DNA of 64,000 nucleotides, taken from NCBI RefSeq assembly GCF_002920615.1, contig NZ_PQSU01000014.1:62001-126000 (forward strand). The letters are read 5' to 3'. Source of the stretch: Streptomyces sp. Ru62. GTDB lineage: Bacteria > Actinomycetota > Actinomycetes > Streptomycetales > Streptomycetaceae. The notes below the pieces were generated by a model. The model was not told the DNA's origin, searched no databases, and saw nothing but the letters and a program-made list of their open reading frames with translations. Positions 34,235-47,832 of this stretch are shown one piece after another. Numbering within the stretch: position 1 is the stretch's first letter; each line of letters opens with the position of its first letter. Made by a program: the position numbers and the translations under genes.

Positions 34235-34762
34235 GTGTTCCCCGCACGGGTATGCGCCATTGCCCCGCTGGCTCTGGTGATTCTCGCCCTGTCCGGCTGC
34301 TCTTCCTGGGGCTGCACCGACACGATGGCGGAGCGCGGTAAGGCGGGTGTCAGGGTGCAGGTCGTGGACACGGATGGGCAGCCTCTCGGCGTCACCGCTG
34401 CGGTCGTTGACTGGAGCCTTGAGCCTCACCCGCAGGTGCCCTCCGAAGGTGACCGGGTCCACTTCCACTTCCGCTTCGACGGCGCCGATGGATATTCCGA
34501 CCCCGCAGTGGACGCCTGCGCGGTCGACAAGGAGCGTGTGGCGTTGGGGTGTCAGAGGGTTTCCTCGTCCCAGGCGTTCGGGCCGGCCGACGATCCCCTC
34601 ACGGGCGACGACTGGCTCGCCGTCGAGCACCCTGAGCAGGTTGCCGCAGTGTTGCTGATCCCCAATGACCAGTCCTACGACCGACGCACCTGTGAAGTGG
34701 ACATCAAGGACGGTGGCGGGATGCATCCTCCGGAACCACCCAGCAGGGGGGACCAGTTGTAG
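34235..34762 (+). CDS. Lipoprotein of unknown function
   Basis: This 175-residue protein has a lipoprotein signal (APLALVILALSGC, lipidated Cys22) and a mature domain with VRVQVVDTDGQPLG. Later come an RVHFHFRFDGADGYSD strand pair and three further cysteines. Codon use contains more A/T-ending codons than its neighbours (for example GCT, GTT, GAT), which may mean recent acquisition. GTG 34235 follows GGAGG at 8 bases. No known family. Confidence 0.7.
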   Translation: MFPARVCAIAPLALVILALSGCSSWGCTDTMAERGKAGVRVQVVDTDGQPLGVTAAVVDWSLEPHPQVPSEGDRVHFHFRFDGADGYSDPAVDACAVDKERVALGCQRVSSSQAFGPADDPLTGDDWLAVEHPEQVAAVLLIPNDQSYDRRTCEVDIKDGGGMHPPEPPSRGDQL

Positions 34763-34896
34763 GGAGGTCAAGCCGGTTGAGCGCGAGGCACGGGTCTGCC
34801 GGCGCCCCGGTGTCTGCGCTGTTTGGTGGTCTGGTTGTGTGCCCATCGCCCCGGTGCGGGACCGCGCTTCCTGGATGGCCTCCTTCCAGGCGTTGG

Positions 34897-35019
34897 TCAG
34901 CGTGCGCGCTGTGCGCTCCGCCAGGCACTCAGCCCGGTGACGGCCCGCAAGGCCTGTACGACGTCCCGCCGGCGCTCACCCACACCCGTGAGCAGCACGG
35001 TGAACTCCGGTTCCTCCAC
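34897..35019 (-). CDS. L7/L12 C-terminal-like mini protein, probably truncated
   Basis: This 40-residue frame (GTG 35019, GGGGG upstream) reads EFTVLLTGVGERRRDVVQAL then RAVTGLSAWRSAQRAR. It matches the ribosomal L7/L12 C-terminal domain pattern of strand, VGxxKxxVIKxLR helix and LTGLGLxEAK. Streptomyces encode several L7/L12-like proteins with a longer tail. Here a stop cuts the domain before its last strand and helix. The rest of the 34763-35161 gap shows no other gene. It is either a remnant or a micro-protein. Confidence 0.5.
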   Translation of the reverse strand: MEEPEFTVLLTGVGERRRDVVQALRAVTGLSAWRSAQRAR

Positions 35020-35116
35020 CCGACGCCCCCTGCCTGGCCCTGCCGCCCTCCGGCCGGCGTGTCCGAATCCCGGCCCTGTGCGTCCCGACGGCCCCACCGC
35101 TGTCCTTGAATGGTCA

Positions 35117-35131
35117 CCCCCACGGTGGGGG
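35117..35131. promoter_or_regulatory. Inverted repeat upstream of the FAD monooxygenase
   Basis: CCCCCAC (35117-35123) and GTGGGGG (35125-35131) form a 7-bp palindrome with a one-base centre, 31 bases before the start codon. It is a possible operator. Confidence 0.35.
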
Positions 35132-35161
35132 CGAGCGGCGGCAGGTGACGGAGCAGATGCG

Positions 35162-36328
35162 ATGAGGGTACTGGTGATCGGCGGCGGTATCGCGGGGACC
35201 GCGACCGCCCTGGGCCTGCACAAGGCCGGTGTCGACGTCACCGTCTTCGAGGCCCACCCGGCCACGGCCGAGGACATCGGCGCCTTCCTCACCCTGGCGA
35301 GCAACGGCATGCGCGCCCTGGCCGAACTGGACGCCACGCACGCCGTCACGGCCGTCGGTTTTCCGCTGACTTCGCTGCGACTGCTCGACAGCCGGGGCAC
35401 CGAGGTCGCGCACGCACCGCTCGGCGAGGCGGACGACCCCGCCCTGCGCTACCGCTGTCTGCGCCGCGGCGAGCTGAACGCGGCCCTCCAGGGCGAGGCG
35501 GTCCGGCGCGGCATCCGGCTGCGCCACGGCGCCCGGCTGGTGTCCGTGACGGACGGCCCGCACCACGTCACCGCCCACTTCGCCGACGGCTCCACGGCCA
35601 CCGGCGACCTGCTCATCGGCGCCGACGGCCTGAACTCCACCGTGCGCGGGCTGCTCATGCCCGAGGTCCGGCCCGGGTACGCCGGCCAGCGGGTGTACTA
35701 CGGCTACACCGGAACCGCGCCCGGTCCCGGCCCGGACGGCGCCATCACCATGGTGCGGGGCAGCGCGACCGCCTTCGGGTACGCCGTGTCGCCGGCGGGG
35801 GAGACGTACTGGTTCGCCCGCACCGGCGGCGATCCGCTGCCCGCCGGGAACCTCGCCGCGCCGCCCGCCGTGCTGCGGGCACGACTGCTGCCGCTGCTCA
35901 GGCAGGACGACACCCCTGCCGCCGCACTGGTCGAGGCCTCCGCCGACGCCCTCATGGTCACCAACGCCACGGAACTGCCGCTCGGCACCGCCTGGCGCAC
36001 CGGGCGGGCCCTGCTCGTGGGCGACGCGGCCCACGCCGCCTCCCCGGCGACCGGCCAGGGCGCCTCGATGGCCCTGGAGGACGCCGTCGTCCTGGCCAAG
36101 GCCCTGCGCGACCTGCCCGATCCGCAGGCCGCGTGCGCCGGCTACGAGCGGCACCGCCGCCCGCGGACGGAACACAACATCACCGTCAGCGGCGGCCTCA
36201 CCCGCGGCACCCGCACCCCGTCCCGCCCCGCACCCGGCACGCCCCCTCCCACCGGGCCGGACGAGCGGCTCATCCGCCAACTCGCCTGGAACACCCCGCT
36301 GTCCGCCACCCCGCCCGAGCCGGGCTGA
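35162..36328 (+). CDS. FAD-dependent monooxygenase
   Basis: This 388-residue class A flavoprotein hydroxylase uses NAD(P)H and oxygen on an aromatic or polyketide substrate. Visible motifs: the dinucleotide-binding VIGGGIAGTATALGL at the N-terminus, the DG motif LIGADGLNSTVRG, and the GD motif LLVGDAAHAASPATGQGAS that contacts the FAD ribityl chain. Length fits the single-domain group. ATG 35162 starts directly before the Rossmann strand. It has no obvious partner gene, so the substrate is unknown. Confidence 0.92.
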   Translation: MRVLVIGGGIAGTATALGLHKAGVDVTVFEAHPATAEDIGAFLTLASNGMRALAELDATHAVTAVGFPLTSLRLLDSRGTEVAHAPLGEADDPALRYRCLRRGELNAALQGEAVRRGIRLRHGARLVSVTDGPHHVTAHFADGSTATGDLLIGADGLNSTVRGLLMPEVRPGYAGQRVYYGYTGTAPGPGPDGAITMVRGSATAFGYAVSPAGETYWFARTGGDPLPAGNLAAPPAVLRARLLPLLRQDDTPAAALVEASADALMVTNATELPLGTAWRTGRALLVGDAAHAASPATGQGASMALEDAVVLAKALRDLPDPQAACAGYERHRRPRTEHNITVSGGLTRGTRTPSRPAPGTPPPTGPDERLIRQLAWNTPLSATPPEPG

Positions 36329-36434
36329 CCCGCCCCCGACCGCGTGCACGGGGCGAACGAGCCGACGGCCCTGTGACCGCGGGACGGGACCGGCAGTTGA
36401 AGGATCTGGTGTCCGAAGACTTGTGGCCGGGTTG

Positions 36435-36461
36435 GTTCATCTCTTAAATCAAAGCATGAAC
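36435..36461. promoter_or_regulatory. AT-rich inverted repeat upstream of the discoidin-domain enzyme
   Basis: GTTCAT (36435-36440) and ATGAAC (36456-36461) flank an unusually AT-rich 15-base centre about 50 bases before the start codon. It is probably part of the promoter and an operator for a sugar-responsive regulator. Confidence 0.4.
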
Positions 36462-36510
36462 TAAGCCATGGGCCGTGCCCGTTGAACCCCCACACGTCTG
36501 GAGCCGCCGA

Positions 36511-39051
<2,541 letters not shown>

Positions 39052-39070
39052 GACACCGCGCAGCCGACGG

Positions 39071-40012
39071 TCAGCCGCCGGCCAGGGTCTCGTGCGGGGC
39101 CTTCCGGTAGGTGTCCCGGTACAGGGAGGCGAAGCGGCCCGGGTGGTGGAAGCCCCACCGGGCCGCGATCTCCGTGACCGTGACCTCGCCGGGATCGGCG
39201 GCCACCAGTTCGTGATGCGCGTGCGCGAGCCGCACCCGGCGCAACTGGGCCAGTGGAGTGGTGTCCAGATGACGGCGGAAGGCGTACTGCAGCGCCCGTA
39301 CCGTCACATGGGCCGCGGCGGCGATGTCCGCCACCGTGACGGGCTGGTCCGCGTGGTCGTCGATGTAGGCGAGCGCGCGGCGCAGCACCGCCGGGTGTGC
39401 GTCGGCGCCGTGGGCGGCGGGCTCGTCCAGCGCCGTGTTGGGGAACGCGGCCAGGACGCTCGCCGCCAGGTGCTGGGCGGCCGTGGCGGCGATCAGCGGC
39501 TGGTCCGCGATCTCGGCGTCGGACAGCACATCGTCCCGCAGGTGGGCGATCGTACGGCTGAGATGGCGGGCCGCGGCGGCCGAGCGCGGCCGGTGCCCGG
39601 TCAGCCGTACCGGCCGTGAGCCGTCCCCTGCCACCTGGGCGAGCAGTGCGGGATCCAGCATGGTGATGTTGTAGCGGGCGTTGCAGATGCGGCCCGCGTA
39701 CGGCAGGTCCGGTGGCGCGAACAGCACCACGTCACCGGGGCCGAAGGAGTCCTCGACGCCCTGGAAGCCGTGGTCCCGCACGGTTCCCTCGTGCACGACG
39801 CACAGACAGATCCGGCCCAGCGGGGACACCGAGTAGGCCATCTCGAAGTCCAGCGCGAGCTCGTCGACACTCACCGCGGGGATGCCGGCGCGGTGGATCC
39901 GGGCCCGGGTCGAGCCGGGCGTCCCGCTGGCGATGCGCATTCTGGCGTAGGCCCGGCTGAGGAAATCCTCCGTCACGTCCAGGTCGTGGCTGTCGAAGGT
40001 GAGGGTGTCCAT
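39071..40012 (-). CDS. AraC family transcriptional regulator
   Basis: This 313-residue protein has an N-terminal ligand/dimerisation region with an AraC-binding-like cupin (VVLFAPPDLPYAGR). A C-terminal double helix-turn-helix follows (VTVADIAAAAHVTVRALQYAF and VTVTEIAARWGFHHPGRFASLY, ending YRKAPHETL). The ATG at 40012 is close to a G-rich stretch. It converges on the glycan-active gene with 19 bases between stops and is divergent from the ANTAR gene. It probably responds to a small molecule. Confidence 0.93.
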   Translation of the reverse strand: MDTLTFDSHDLDVTEDFLSRAYARMRIASGTPGSTRARIHRAGIPAVSVDELALDFEMAYSVSPLGRICLCVVHEGTVRDHGFQGVEDSFGPGDVVLFAPPDLPYAGRICNARYNITMLDPALLAQVAGDGSRPVRLTGHRPRSAAAARHLSRTIAHLRDDVLSDAEIADQPLIAATAAQHLAASVLAAFPNTALDEPAAHGADAHPAVLRRALAYIDDHADQPVTVADIAAAAHVTVRALQYAFRRHLDTTPLAQLRRVRLAHAHHELVAADPGEVTVTEIAARWGFHHPGRFASLYRDTYRKAPHETLAGG

Positions 40013-40144
40013 GCCCCCCGGCTGCCCCCGAATTCCGCTTCCACGGCCCGCCGACCAGCCATTTTTCGTTTTCTGTACCGCCGCTTGCCCTGTTGTTCGC
40101 CCAGCGGCTGGCGCTCGGCGGCCGGGTCTGCGGAGGGTGAGCGC

Positions 40145-40495
40145 ATGATCGGACGCGACGAGCAGACGGACCAGCTGAAAGCACTTCAGGAGGAGGTGGA
40201 GCAGCTGCGCCATGCCCTCGGCTCGCACGCCCTGGTCGACCAGGCGATCGGCGTGGTCATCACCGTGGGCGGGCTGCGTCCGGAGCAGGGCTGGGAGGTC
40301 CTGCGGCACATTTCGCAGCACACCAACATCAAACTGCGGGAGGTCGCGCGCTGCCTGGTGGAGTGGCCGTCGCGCCGCCGGCTGCCCGAGGTGATCCGCC
40401 GGGCCCTGCCCGCCGCCGTGGAGCACGCGCGCACCCAGGCCGAGGCCACCGGCCGGGAGGACGAACGCGAGGTCCGCTGCGGCCGGCCGGGCTGA
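40145..40495 (+). CDS. ANTAR domain RNA-binding protein
   Basis: This 116-residue protein begins with a short coiled coil (KALQEEVEQLRHAL) leading to an ANTAR domain: DQAIGVVITVGGLRPEQGWEVLRHIS, then HTNIKLREVARCLVEW. ANTAR domains bind paired hairpins in nascent RNA and prevent termination. There is no GAF or receiver sensor domain, so activity would be set by expression or a partner. GGAGGGTGAGCGC precedes the ATG at 40145. It is divergent from the AraC gene. Confidence 0.9.
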   Translation: MIGRDEQTDQLKALQEEVEQLRHALGSHALVDQAIGVVITVGGLRPEQGWEVLRHISQHTNIKLREVARCLVEWPSRRRLPEVIRRALPAAVEHARTQAEATGREDEREVRCGRPG

Positions 40496-40571
40496 ACGGC
40501 CGGGCCACGGTCGGGCCGCCGGGGCGTGCGGGCGTACGGCGTTCCGCCCGGGCCGAGCGGCCCCGCGGCCG

Positions 40572-41738
40572 TCAGTCCGCCGTCAGGTGCAGGTCCGCCC
40601 AGGCGCGGCCGCGCAGGTCCGCGTCCCCCAGGATGTCCACCGCCGTGCAGGCCAGCGCCTCCACCACCGCCGTCAGCACCCGGCGGGCCCGCTCCGAGGC
40701 AGCGGCCTCGGCGAACTCCGGCGTGTGGTCGGAGCCGTCGGCGCCCATGATCGCGACGAACGGGTGGATGGCGGGCACCCGGCCGCTGACGTTGCCGATG
40801 TCGGAGGAGCCCAGGTAGACGCCGGGCGTGGGCGCGGTGAGCGCGATCCCGGCGCGGTCCAGGTGCCCGGCGAACCGCTCGGACAGCACCGAGCTGTCCC
40901 GGAAGTGCTCGTACCGCACGCTCGCGCGTTCCACCGTGACGGTCGTGCCGGTCGCCAGCGCCACCCCTTCCGCGGCGGTGCGCAGCTGTTCCGCCAGCTC
41001 GTCCAGGGCGGCCGTCGTGACCGCGCGCAGCCCGAAGCGGCCCTCGGCGTACTCCGGGACGATGTTGGTGGCCGTACCCCCCTGGGTGATGATCCCCTGG
41101 ACATGGGATCCCTCCGGCAGCCGCCGCCCGAGTGCCGACAGGACGTTGAACAGCTCGATCAGCGCGGCGAGCGCGTCGATGCCCTCCGTCGGGTTGCCCG
41201 TCGGGTGCGCGGCCCGGCCCCGGAAGCCGACCCGGTACTGCTCCTGCGCGGTCAGCGGCGCCCGCACCCAGTCGTACACCCCGGGGTGGAACATCAGGGC
41301 GGCGTCCACCCCGTCGAAGACCCCGGCCTCCACCTCCAGCGCCTTGCCACCGCCCCCCTCCTCGGCCGGCGTGCCCACCGCGAGGACCGTGCCCCCGGTG
41401 CCGTCCCGCACGGCCTCCGTGACCAGGGCCGCGCCCAGGCCCGCCGCCGCGATCAGGTTGTGCCCGCAGGCATGCCCGAGCCCGGGCAGCGCGTCGTACT
41501 CCAGGGGGAAGGCCACCACCGGCCGGCCCTCGCCCGAGCGGGCCGTGAACGCGGTCGGCAGGCCGGCGGCCTCCCGCCGCACCGCGAACCCCGCGCGCTC
41601 CAGTTCGCCCGTGAGCAGCTTCGCCGCGCGGTGCTCGGAGAACGCGGTCTCCGGGTCCGCGTGCAGGGCGGTCGCCACGGTCCACAGCGCGTCGGCGCGG
41701 CGCTCGGTCTCCTCCCGGATCCGCTGGTACAGCGACAA
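40572..41738 (-). CDS. M20 family amidohydrolase/peptidase
   Basis: This 388-residue zinc metallopeptidase resembles AbgB-type aminobenzoyl-glutamate hydrolases and N-acyl amino acid amidohydrolases. Metal and catalytic motifs visible: EYDALPGLGHACGHN, GTPAEEGGGGK, FHPG and the dimerisation domain GRAAHPTGNPTEGIDALAAL. TTG 41738 is preceded by AGGAGG. It is divergent from an Orn/Lys/Arg decarboxylase, which suggests a shared role in amino acid or acyl-amino acid turnover. Confidence 0.93.
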   Translation of the reverse strand: MSLYQRIREETERRADALWTVATALHADPETAFSEHRAAKLLTGELERAGFAVRREAAGLPTAFTARSGEGRPVVAFPLEYDALPGLGHACGHNLIAAAGLGAALVTEAVRDGTGGTVLAVGTPAEEGGGGKALEVEAGVFDGVDAALMFHPGVYDWVRAPLTAQEQYRVGFRGRAAHPTGNPTEGIDALAALIELFNVLSALGRRLPEGSHVQGIITQGGTATNIVPEYAEGRFGLRAVTTAALDELAEQLRTAAEGVALATGTTVTVERASVRYEHFRDSSVLSERFAGHLDRAGIALTAPTPGVYLGSSDIGNVSGRVPAIHPFVAIMGADGSDHTPEFAEAAASERARRVLTAVVEALACTAVDILGDADLRGRAWADLHLTAD

Positions 41739-41878
41739 GAGACCTCCTGGGGTTCGGCGGGCGTGTTCCGTGCCCGCCCGGGTTCCACCGAACGGCCCCC
41801 TGACACCGGCCGCGTGTTTGGGGAGCGCGGCCGGTGCAACACGGTGGGTGCGGCACCGACCAGCTCAGGAGGACAGCC

Positions 41879-43342
41879 ATGGATCACTCACGCGTACCCG
41901 TCCTGGAAGCTCTGCAGGAGTTCCGGCGGCGAGGAGACGTGGCGTACGGGCCACCCGGGCACAAGCAGGGCCGCGGTACCGATCCCCGGGTGGCCGAGAT
42001 CCTCGGTCTGGACGTCTTCCGTTCCGACGTGCTCAGCCTCAACGGCCTGGACGACCGCCGCCAGTCCCAGGGCGTGCTGGAGCAGGCCCAGGAGCTGATG
42101 GCGGACGCGGTCGGCGCCGAGCAGGCGTTCTTCTCCACTTGCGGCAGCTCCCTGTCCGTGCGCACCGCGATGTGCTCGGTCGCCGGACCGGGGGAGAAGC
42201 TGCTGGTGTCCCGCAACGCCCACAAGTCGGTCATCGCGGCGGTGATCATCAACGGAGTGGAGCCGATCTGGGTCCACCCCAAGTTCGACGCCGAACGGCA
42301 CATGGCCCATCCGCCCGAGGCCGACGACGTGCGCAACCGGTTGCGCGAACACCCCGACGCCAAGGGCATGCTGCTCATCACGCCCACCGACTGGGGCACC
42401 TGCGCCGATGTGCGCGCCGTGGCCGACGCCTGCCACGCCTCCGAGGTCCCGCTCATCGTGGACGAGGCGTGGGGCGCCCACCTGCCCTTCCACGACGGCC
42501 TGCCCGTCTGGGGCATGAACGCGGACGCCGACCTGGTCGTCACCAGCGTGCACAAGATGGGCGGCGCGATCGAGCAGAGTTCCGTCTTCCACCTCCAGCA
42601 CGACCGGGTCTCGCCCACCGTGCTCAAACAGCGCGAGGACCTGCTCGGCACCACCAGCGCCTCCAGCCTGATCTACGCGGCCCTCGACGGCTGGCGGCGG
42701 CAGATGGTCGAACAGGGACACGGCCTCCTGGACGCGGCGCTGCACCGCGCCGAACGCGTCCGGGCCCAGCTGCGCGAGCTGCCGGGGCTGCGGGTGATGG
42801 GCGGGGAAATCATCGAGGAGGGCCTGGCCGCCGAGTTCGATCCCCTGAAGATCGTCGTCGACGTACGCGACCTCGGCATCAGCGGCATGCAGGCGGCCGA
42901 GTGGCTGCGCGCGAACTGCCACGTCGACATGGGCGGCTCGGACACCTGCCGGATCAGCGCCTCCATCACCCACGCCGACGACGAGCAGACCGAGAAGCTG
43001 CTGGTGGAGTCCGTGCGCTCATTGGTGGAACGCGCGGACACCATCGAGCGACGGCCCGCCGTGCACCTGCCCGAGCCCGGCGCCCTGGAGCTGGAGCAGG
43101 CGGTGCTGCCCCGCGACGCCTTCTTCGGCCCCGCCGAGGAGGTGCCCGCCGAGCGGGCCGTGGGCCGTATCGCCGCCGAGACGATCAGCCCCTACCCGCC
43201 GGGCGTGCCGGTCGTGGCGCCGGGCGAGGTGATCACCGCGGAGGTCGTCGACTACCTGCGCAGCGGTGTCGCCCACGGCTTCCTCATCCCGGACGCGGCG
43301 GACTCCTCCCTGGAGACCCTGCGGGTCGTGGCGCGCCCGTGA
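41879..43342 (+). CDS. Orn/Lys/Arg decarboxylase (SpeA/YaaO-like)
   Basis: This 487-residue fold-type I PLP enzyme has SRNAHKS (His115), DEAWGAH (Asp195, contacting the pyridine nitrogen) and VTSVHKMGG, where Lys226 forms the Schiff base. The C-terminal decarboxylase domain ends ISPYPPGVPVVAPGE. It lacks the N-terminal wing domain of inducible enterobacterial decarboxylases, as in Bacillus SpeA. It decarboxylates arginine, lysine or ornithine to a polyamine precursor. TCAGGAGGACAGCC precedes the ATG. Confidence 0.93.
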   Translation: MDHSRVPVLEALQEFRRRGDVAYGPPGHKQGRGTDPRVAEILGLDVFRSDVLSLNGLDDRRQSQGVLEQAQELMADAVGAEQAFFSTCGSSLSVRTAMCSVAGPGEKLLVSRNAHKSVIAAVIINGVEPIWVHPKFDAERHMAHPPEADDVRNRLREHPDAKGMLLITPTDWGTCADVRAVADACHASEVPLIVDEAWGAHLPFHDGLPVWGMNADADLVVTSVHKMGGAIEQSSVFHLQHDRVSPTVLKQREDLLGTTSASSLIYAALDGWRRQMVEQGHGLLDAALHRAERVRAQLRELPGLRVMGGEIIEEGLAAEFDPLKIVVDVRDLGISGMQAAEWLRANCHVDMGGSDTCRISASITHADDEQTEKLLVESVRSLVERADTIERRPAVHLPEPGALELEQAVLPRDAFFGPAEEVPAERAVGRIAAETISPYPPGVPVVAPGEVITAEVVDYLRSGVAHGFLIPDAADSSLETLRVVARP

Positions 43343-43794
43343 CGGGCGGCCGAGGGGCCGTAGTCCAAGCCGTACTCCCGGACCCGTCCCGACCTGCGCC
43401 CGGCGGGGCCAGCGCCTAGGGTGGCCTGTGCGGGCGGCCGCCGGGTGACCGCCTGCCCCGGGTCAAGAAGCCGGCCCTGCTGACAACACGTCCTCGGCAG
43501 GCGGCACTTGGCCCTGCCGGTGGTCCCCGGGTCCGGATCAGCGTCCGGCGGGCCTCCCGCCCCGGCAACGCGATAGGAGACGGCCCGACTTCACCCCGAC
43601 CGGAAATCCCCGTGATTCCCGGTTTCGGACGCCCCGGCCCGGGGACCTCGGTACGAACCTGTCACAACCCCTTTCATTCGACATTCGCCCGGTACGACCG
43701 GTTCCGGCCATGCCCCGACGTGGGCAGCCGTGCGTCGGACACCCACCTCGCCCCTGCCGGGCCCGCCCCGTGACCAGCGAAGGAATCAGAACTG
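43343..43794. other. 452-base intergenic region upstream of the catalase
   Basis: Contains TAGGGT at 43417-43422 in the same TAGGGTGGCC context seen before pyc. Candidate frames are Arg-rich and start without ribosome-binding sites. No gene recognised, and I see no convincing sigma-B-type promoter. Confidence 0.35.
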
Positions 43795-46077
<2,283 letters not shown>

Positions 46078-46124
46078 CGGTCACCGGACGGACGTCCGGA
46101 CCCGTCGTACGAGCGTCGGCCCCA

Positions 46125-46155
46125 CGCCGGCTCCCCACACCACCGGGAGCCGGCG
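46125..46155. terminator. Bidirectional terminator between catalase and phosphatase genes
   Basis: A perfect 11-bp stem, CGCCGGCTCCC (46125-46135) with its complement at 46145-46155 and a 9-base loop, lies between convergent stops at 46077 and 46165. Confidence 0.75.
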
Positions 46156-46164
46156 CGGGGGCGC

Positions 46165-47832
46165 TCACTCCAGCGTGGTGCGGCACAGCAACAGGCAGAT
46201 GTCGTCGTCGTGTTCGGAATCGTGGAGCATCGGCTTGAGCAGCGCGTCGGCCGCCCCGTCCAGATCCGCCAGATCCGACCGGCCGAGCGCCCCCATCGCC
46301 TGGGCGAGGCGGTCGATGCCCGCGTCGATCCCGGCCGACCGCCGCTCCACCAGGCCGTCCGTGTACAGCGCGAGCGTCGAGCCCACCGGGAGCTCCAGGG
46401 TGTGCTCCTCGTACGAGAACGCCATCGGAACCCCCAGCATGATCCCCGGTCTGGCCTCCAGCACCCGCACCTCGCCGTGCGGGCCGCGCGCGATGGCCGG
46501 CGGATGCCCGGCCGCCGCCCACACCACACCGGGCTCCCCGGGCGTGAACCGGGCGATCGCACAGGTCGCGTACAGCTCCGGCTGCTGATGCCGGAGCATC
46601 CGGTGCAGCAGGGTGAGGATGCGCGCCGGGCCGTTGCCCTCGACGGCGTAGGCGCGCAGCGCGGTCCGCAGCTGGCCCATGATCACCGCTGCGCGCAGCC
46701 CGTGCCCCGTGACGTCCCCTATCACCGCCAGCACACTGCCGTCCGGCTGCGAAAAGGCGTCGTACCAGTCACCGCCGATGTTCAGACCGTGCGTCGCCGG
46801 CAGATAGCGGGCGGCCAGTTCGAGACCCGGGGTGGCGGGCAGCTCGGTCAGCTGGGCCCGTTGCAGGGCCTCGGCCACGTCCCGGTGCTGTTCGTACTGG
46901 CGGGCGTTGTCCAGGGCGATGCCCGCCCGCCGGGCCAGTTCCAGCAGCATGACGGTGGTGTCCGGGTCGAAACGCTCGCCGGGCGCCGCCAGCGTCAGCA
47001 CCCCCTGCACGGTGCGCGCGCCGAGCGGCAGGCACAGCAGCGGCCGGTCCGGGGAGAGCGCGGAGGCCGGCAGGTCGTCCACGCCGGGGAGGTCGCCGGG
47101 GTGGGGGCCCGCGTGCTGCGGGCGGCCGGTGCGCGCCGCCGTCACCGTGGCCGCCGCCCGCTCGGCCGGCAGGATCCGCTCGTCGTCCACGAGCCAGACG
47201 TCGACGTGCCGCGCGTACTCCGGGACCAGCAGCTCGGGCAGCCGGCGCAGGATGTCCTCGTGATCGAGGGAGGCGTTCAGCACCGCGCTCGCGTTGGCCA
47301 GGAAGGTCAGCAGACGGCGGGCCTTCTCCGCCTCCGCGCGCGCCACCCGCTCCGCGTCGAGGAGCTCGCGCTGCGCCAGCGCCGCCGCCTCCAGCTCGGC
47401 GTGCAGCGCCAGCACGCCCTGGTTGGTCTGGTGCAGCTCCTCCCGGTGGAACCGCAGCAGCTTCTCCGTCTCCGCCAGGTGCGCCAGCAGGGCGGCGGTG
47501 TCCTCGTCGGCGCCCAGCAGGGCCTCGGCGAGCGGGGCGTCGTCCAGGCCGGGAAGCGGGCCGGTCACAAGGGCGGGGCAGACGAGCGTGTGCTGCCACG
47601 GCTCCGGCCCGTCCAGGGCGACCCGCAGCTTCCCGCCCGCCTCGGCGCTCACGGCCAGTTCCGCGCGGCCGGCGTCGACGGCGCGGCGCAGCCGGGCGCC
47701 GAGCGCGGTCAGGAAGCGGGCGCGGTCGAGCGCGGACACCCCGGCGTCCGCGGTGAGCCGCGCCAGCAGGGCACGGGCGCGGGCCGCGTCCGCGGTGGAG
47801 GCGATGGTCCAGTTCTCAGAGGCGGCTGTCAT
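46165..47832 (-). CDS. RsbU-like SpoIIE phosphatase with GAF domain
   Basis: This 555-residue protein has an N-terminal degenerate kinase-like segment (about 1-100), a coiled coil (LRFHREELHQTNQGVLALHAE) and a GAF domain (DILRRLPELLVPEYARHVDVW). A C-terminal PP2C/SpoIIE phosphatase follows (GGDWYDAF, AVIGDVTGHGLRAAV, AAGHPPAI, LALYTDGLVE, HDDDICLLL). It is the output phosphatase of the stressosome operon and should dephosphorylate an anti-anti-sigma factor to release a stress sigma factor. ATG 47832 overlaps the upstream gene by 17 bases, showing translational coupling. Confidence 0.9.
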   Translation of the reverse strand: MTAASENWTIASTADAARARALLARLTADAGVSALDRARFLTALGARLRRAVDAGRAELAVSAEAGGKLRVALDGPEPWQHTLVCPALVTGPLPGLDDAPLAEALLGADEDTAALLAHLAETEKLLRFHREELHQTNQGVLALHAELEAAALAQRELLDAERVARAEAEKARRLLTFLANASAVLNASLDHEDILRRLPELLVPEYARHVDVWLVDDERILPAERAAATVTAARTGRPQHAGPHPGDLPGVDDLPASALSPDRPLLCLPLGARTVQGVLTLAAPGERFDPDTTVMLLELARRAGIALDNARQYEQHRDVAEALQRAQLTELPATPGLELAARYLPATHGLNIGGDWYDAFSQPDGSVLAVIGDVTGHGLRAAVIMGQLRTALRAYAVEGNGPARILTLLHRMLRHQQPELYATCAIARFTPGEPGVVWAAAGHPPAIARGPHGEVRVLEARPGIMLGVPMAFSYEEHTLELPVGSTLALYTDGLVERRSAGIDAGIDRLAQAMGALGRSDLADLDGAADALLKPMLHDSEHDDDICLLLCRTTLE

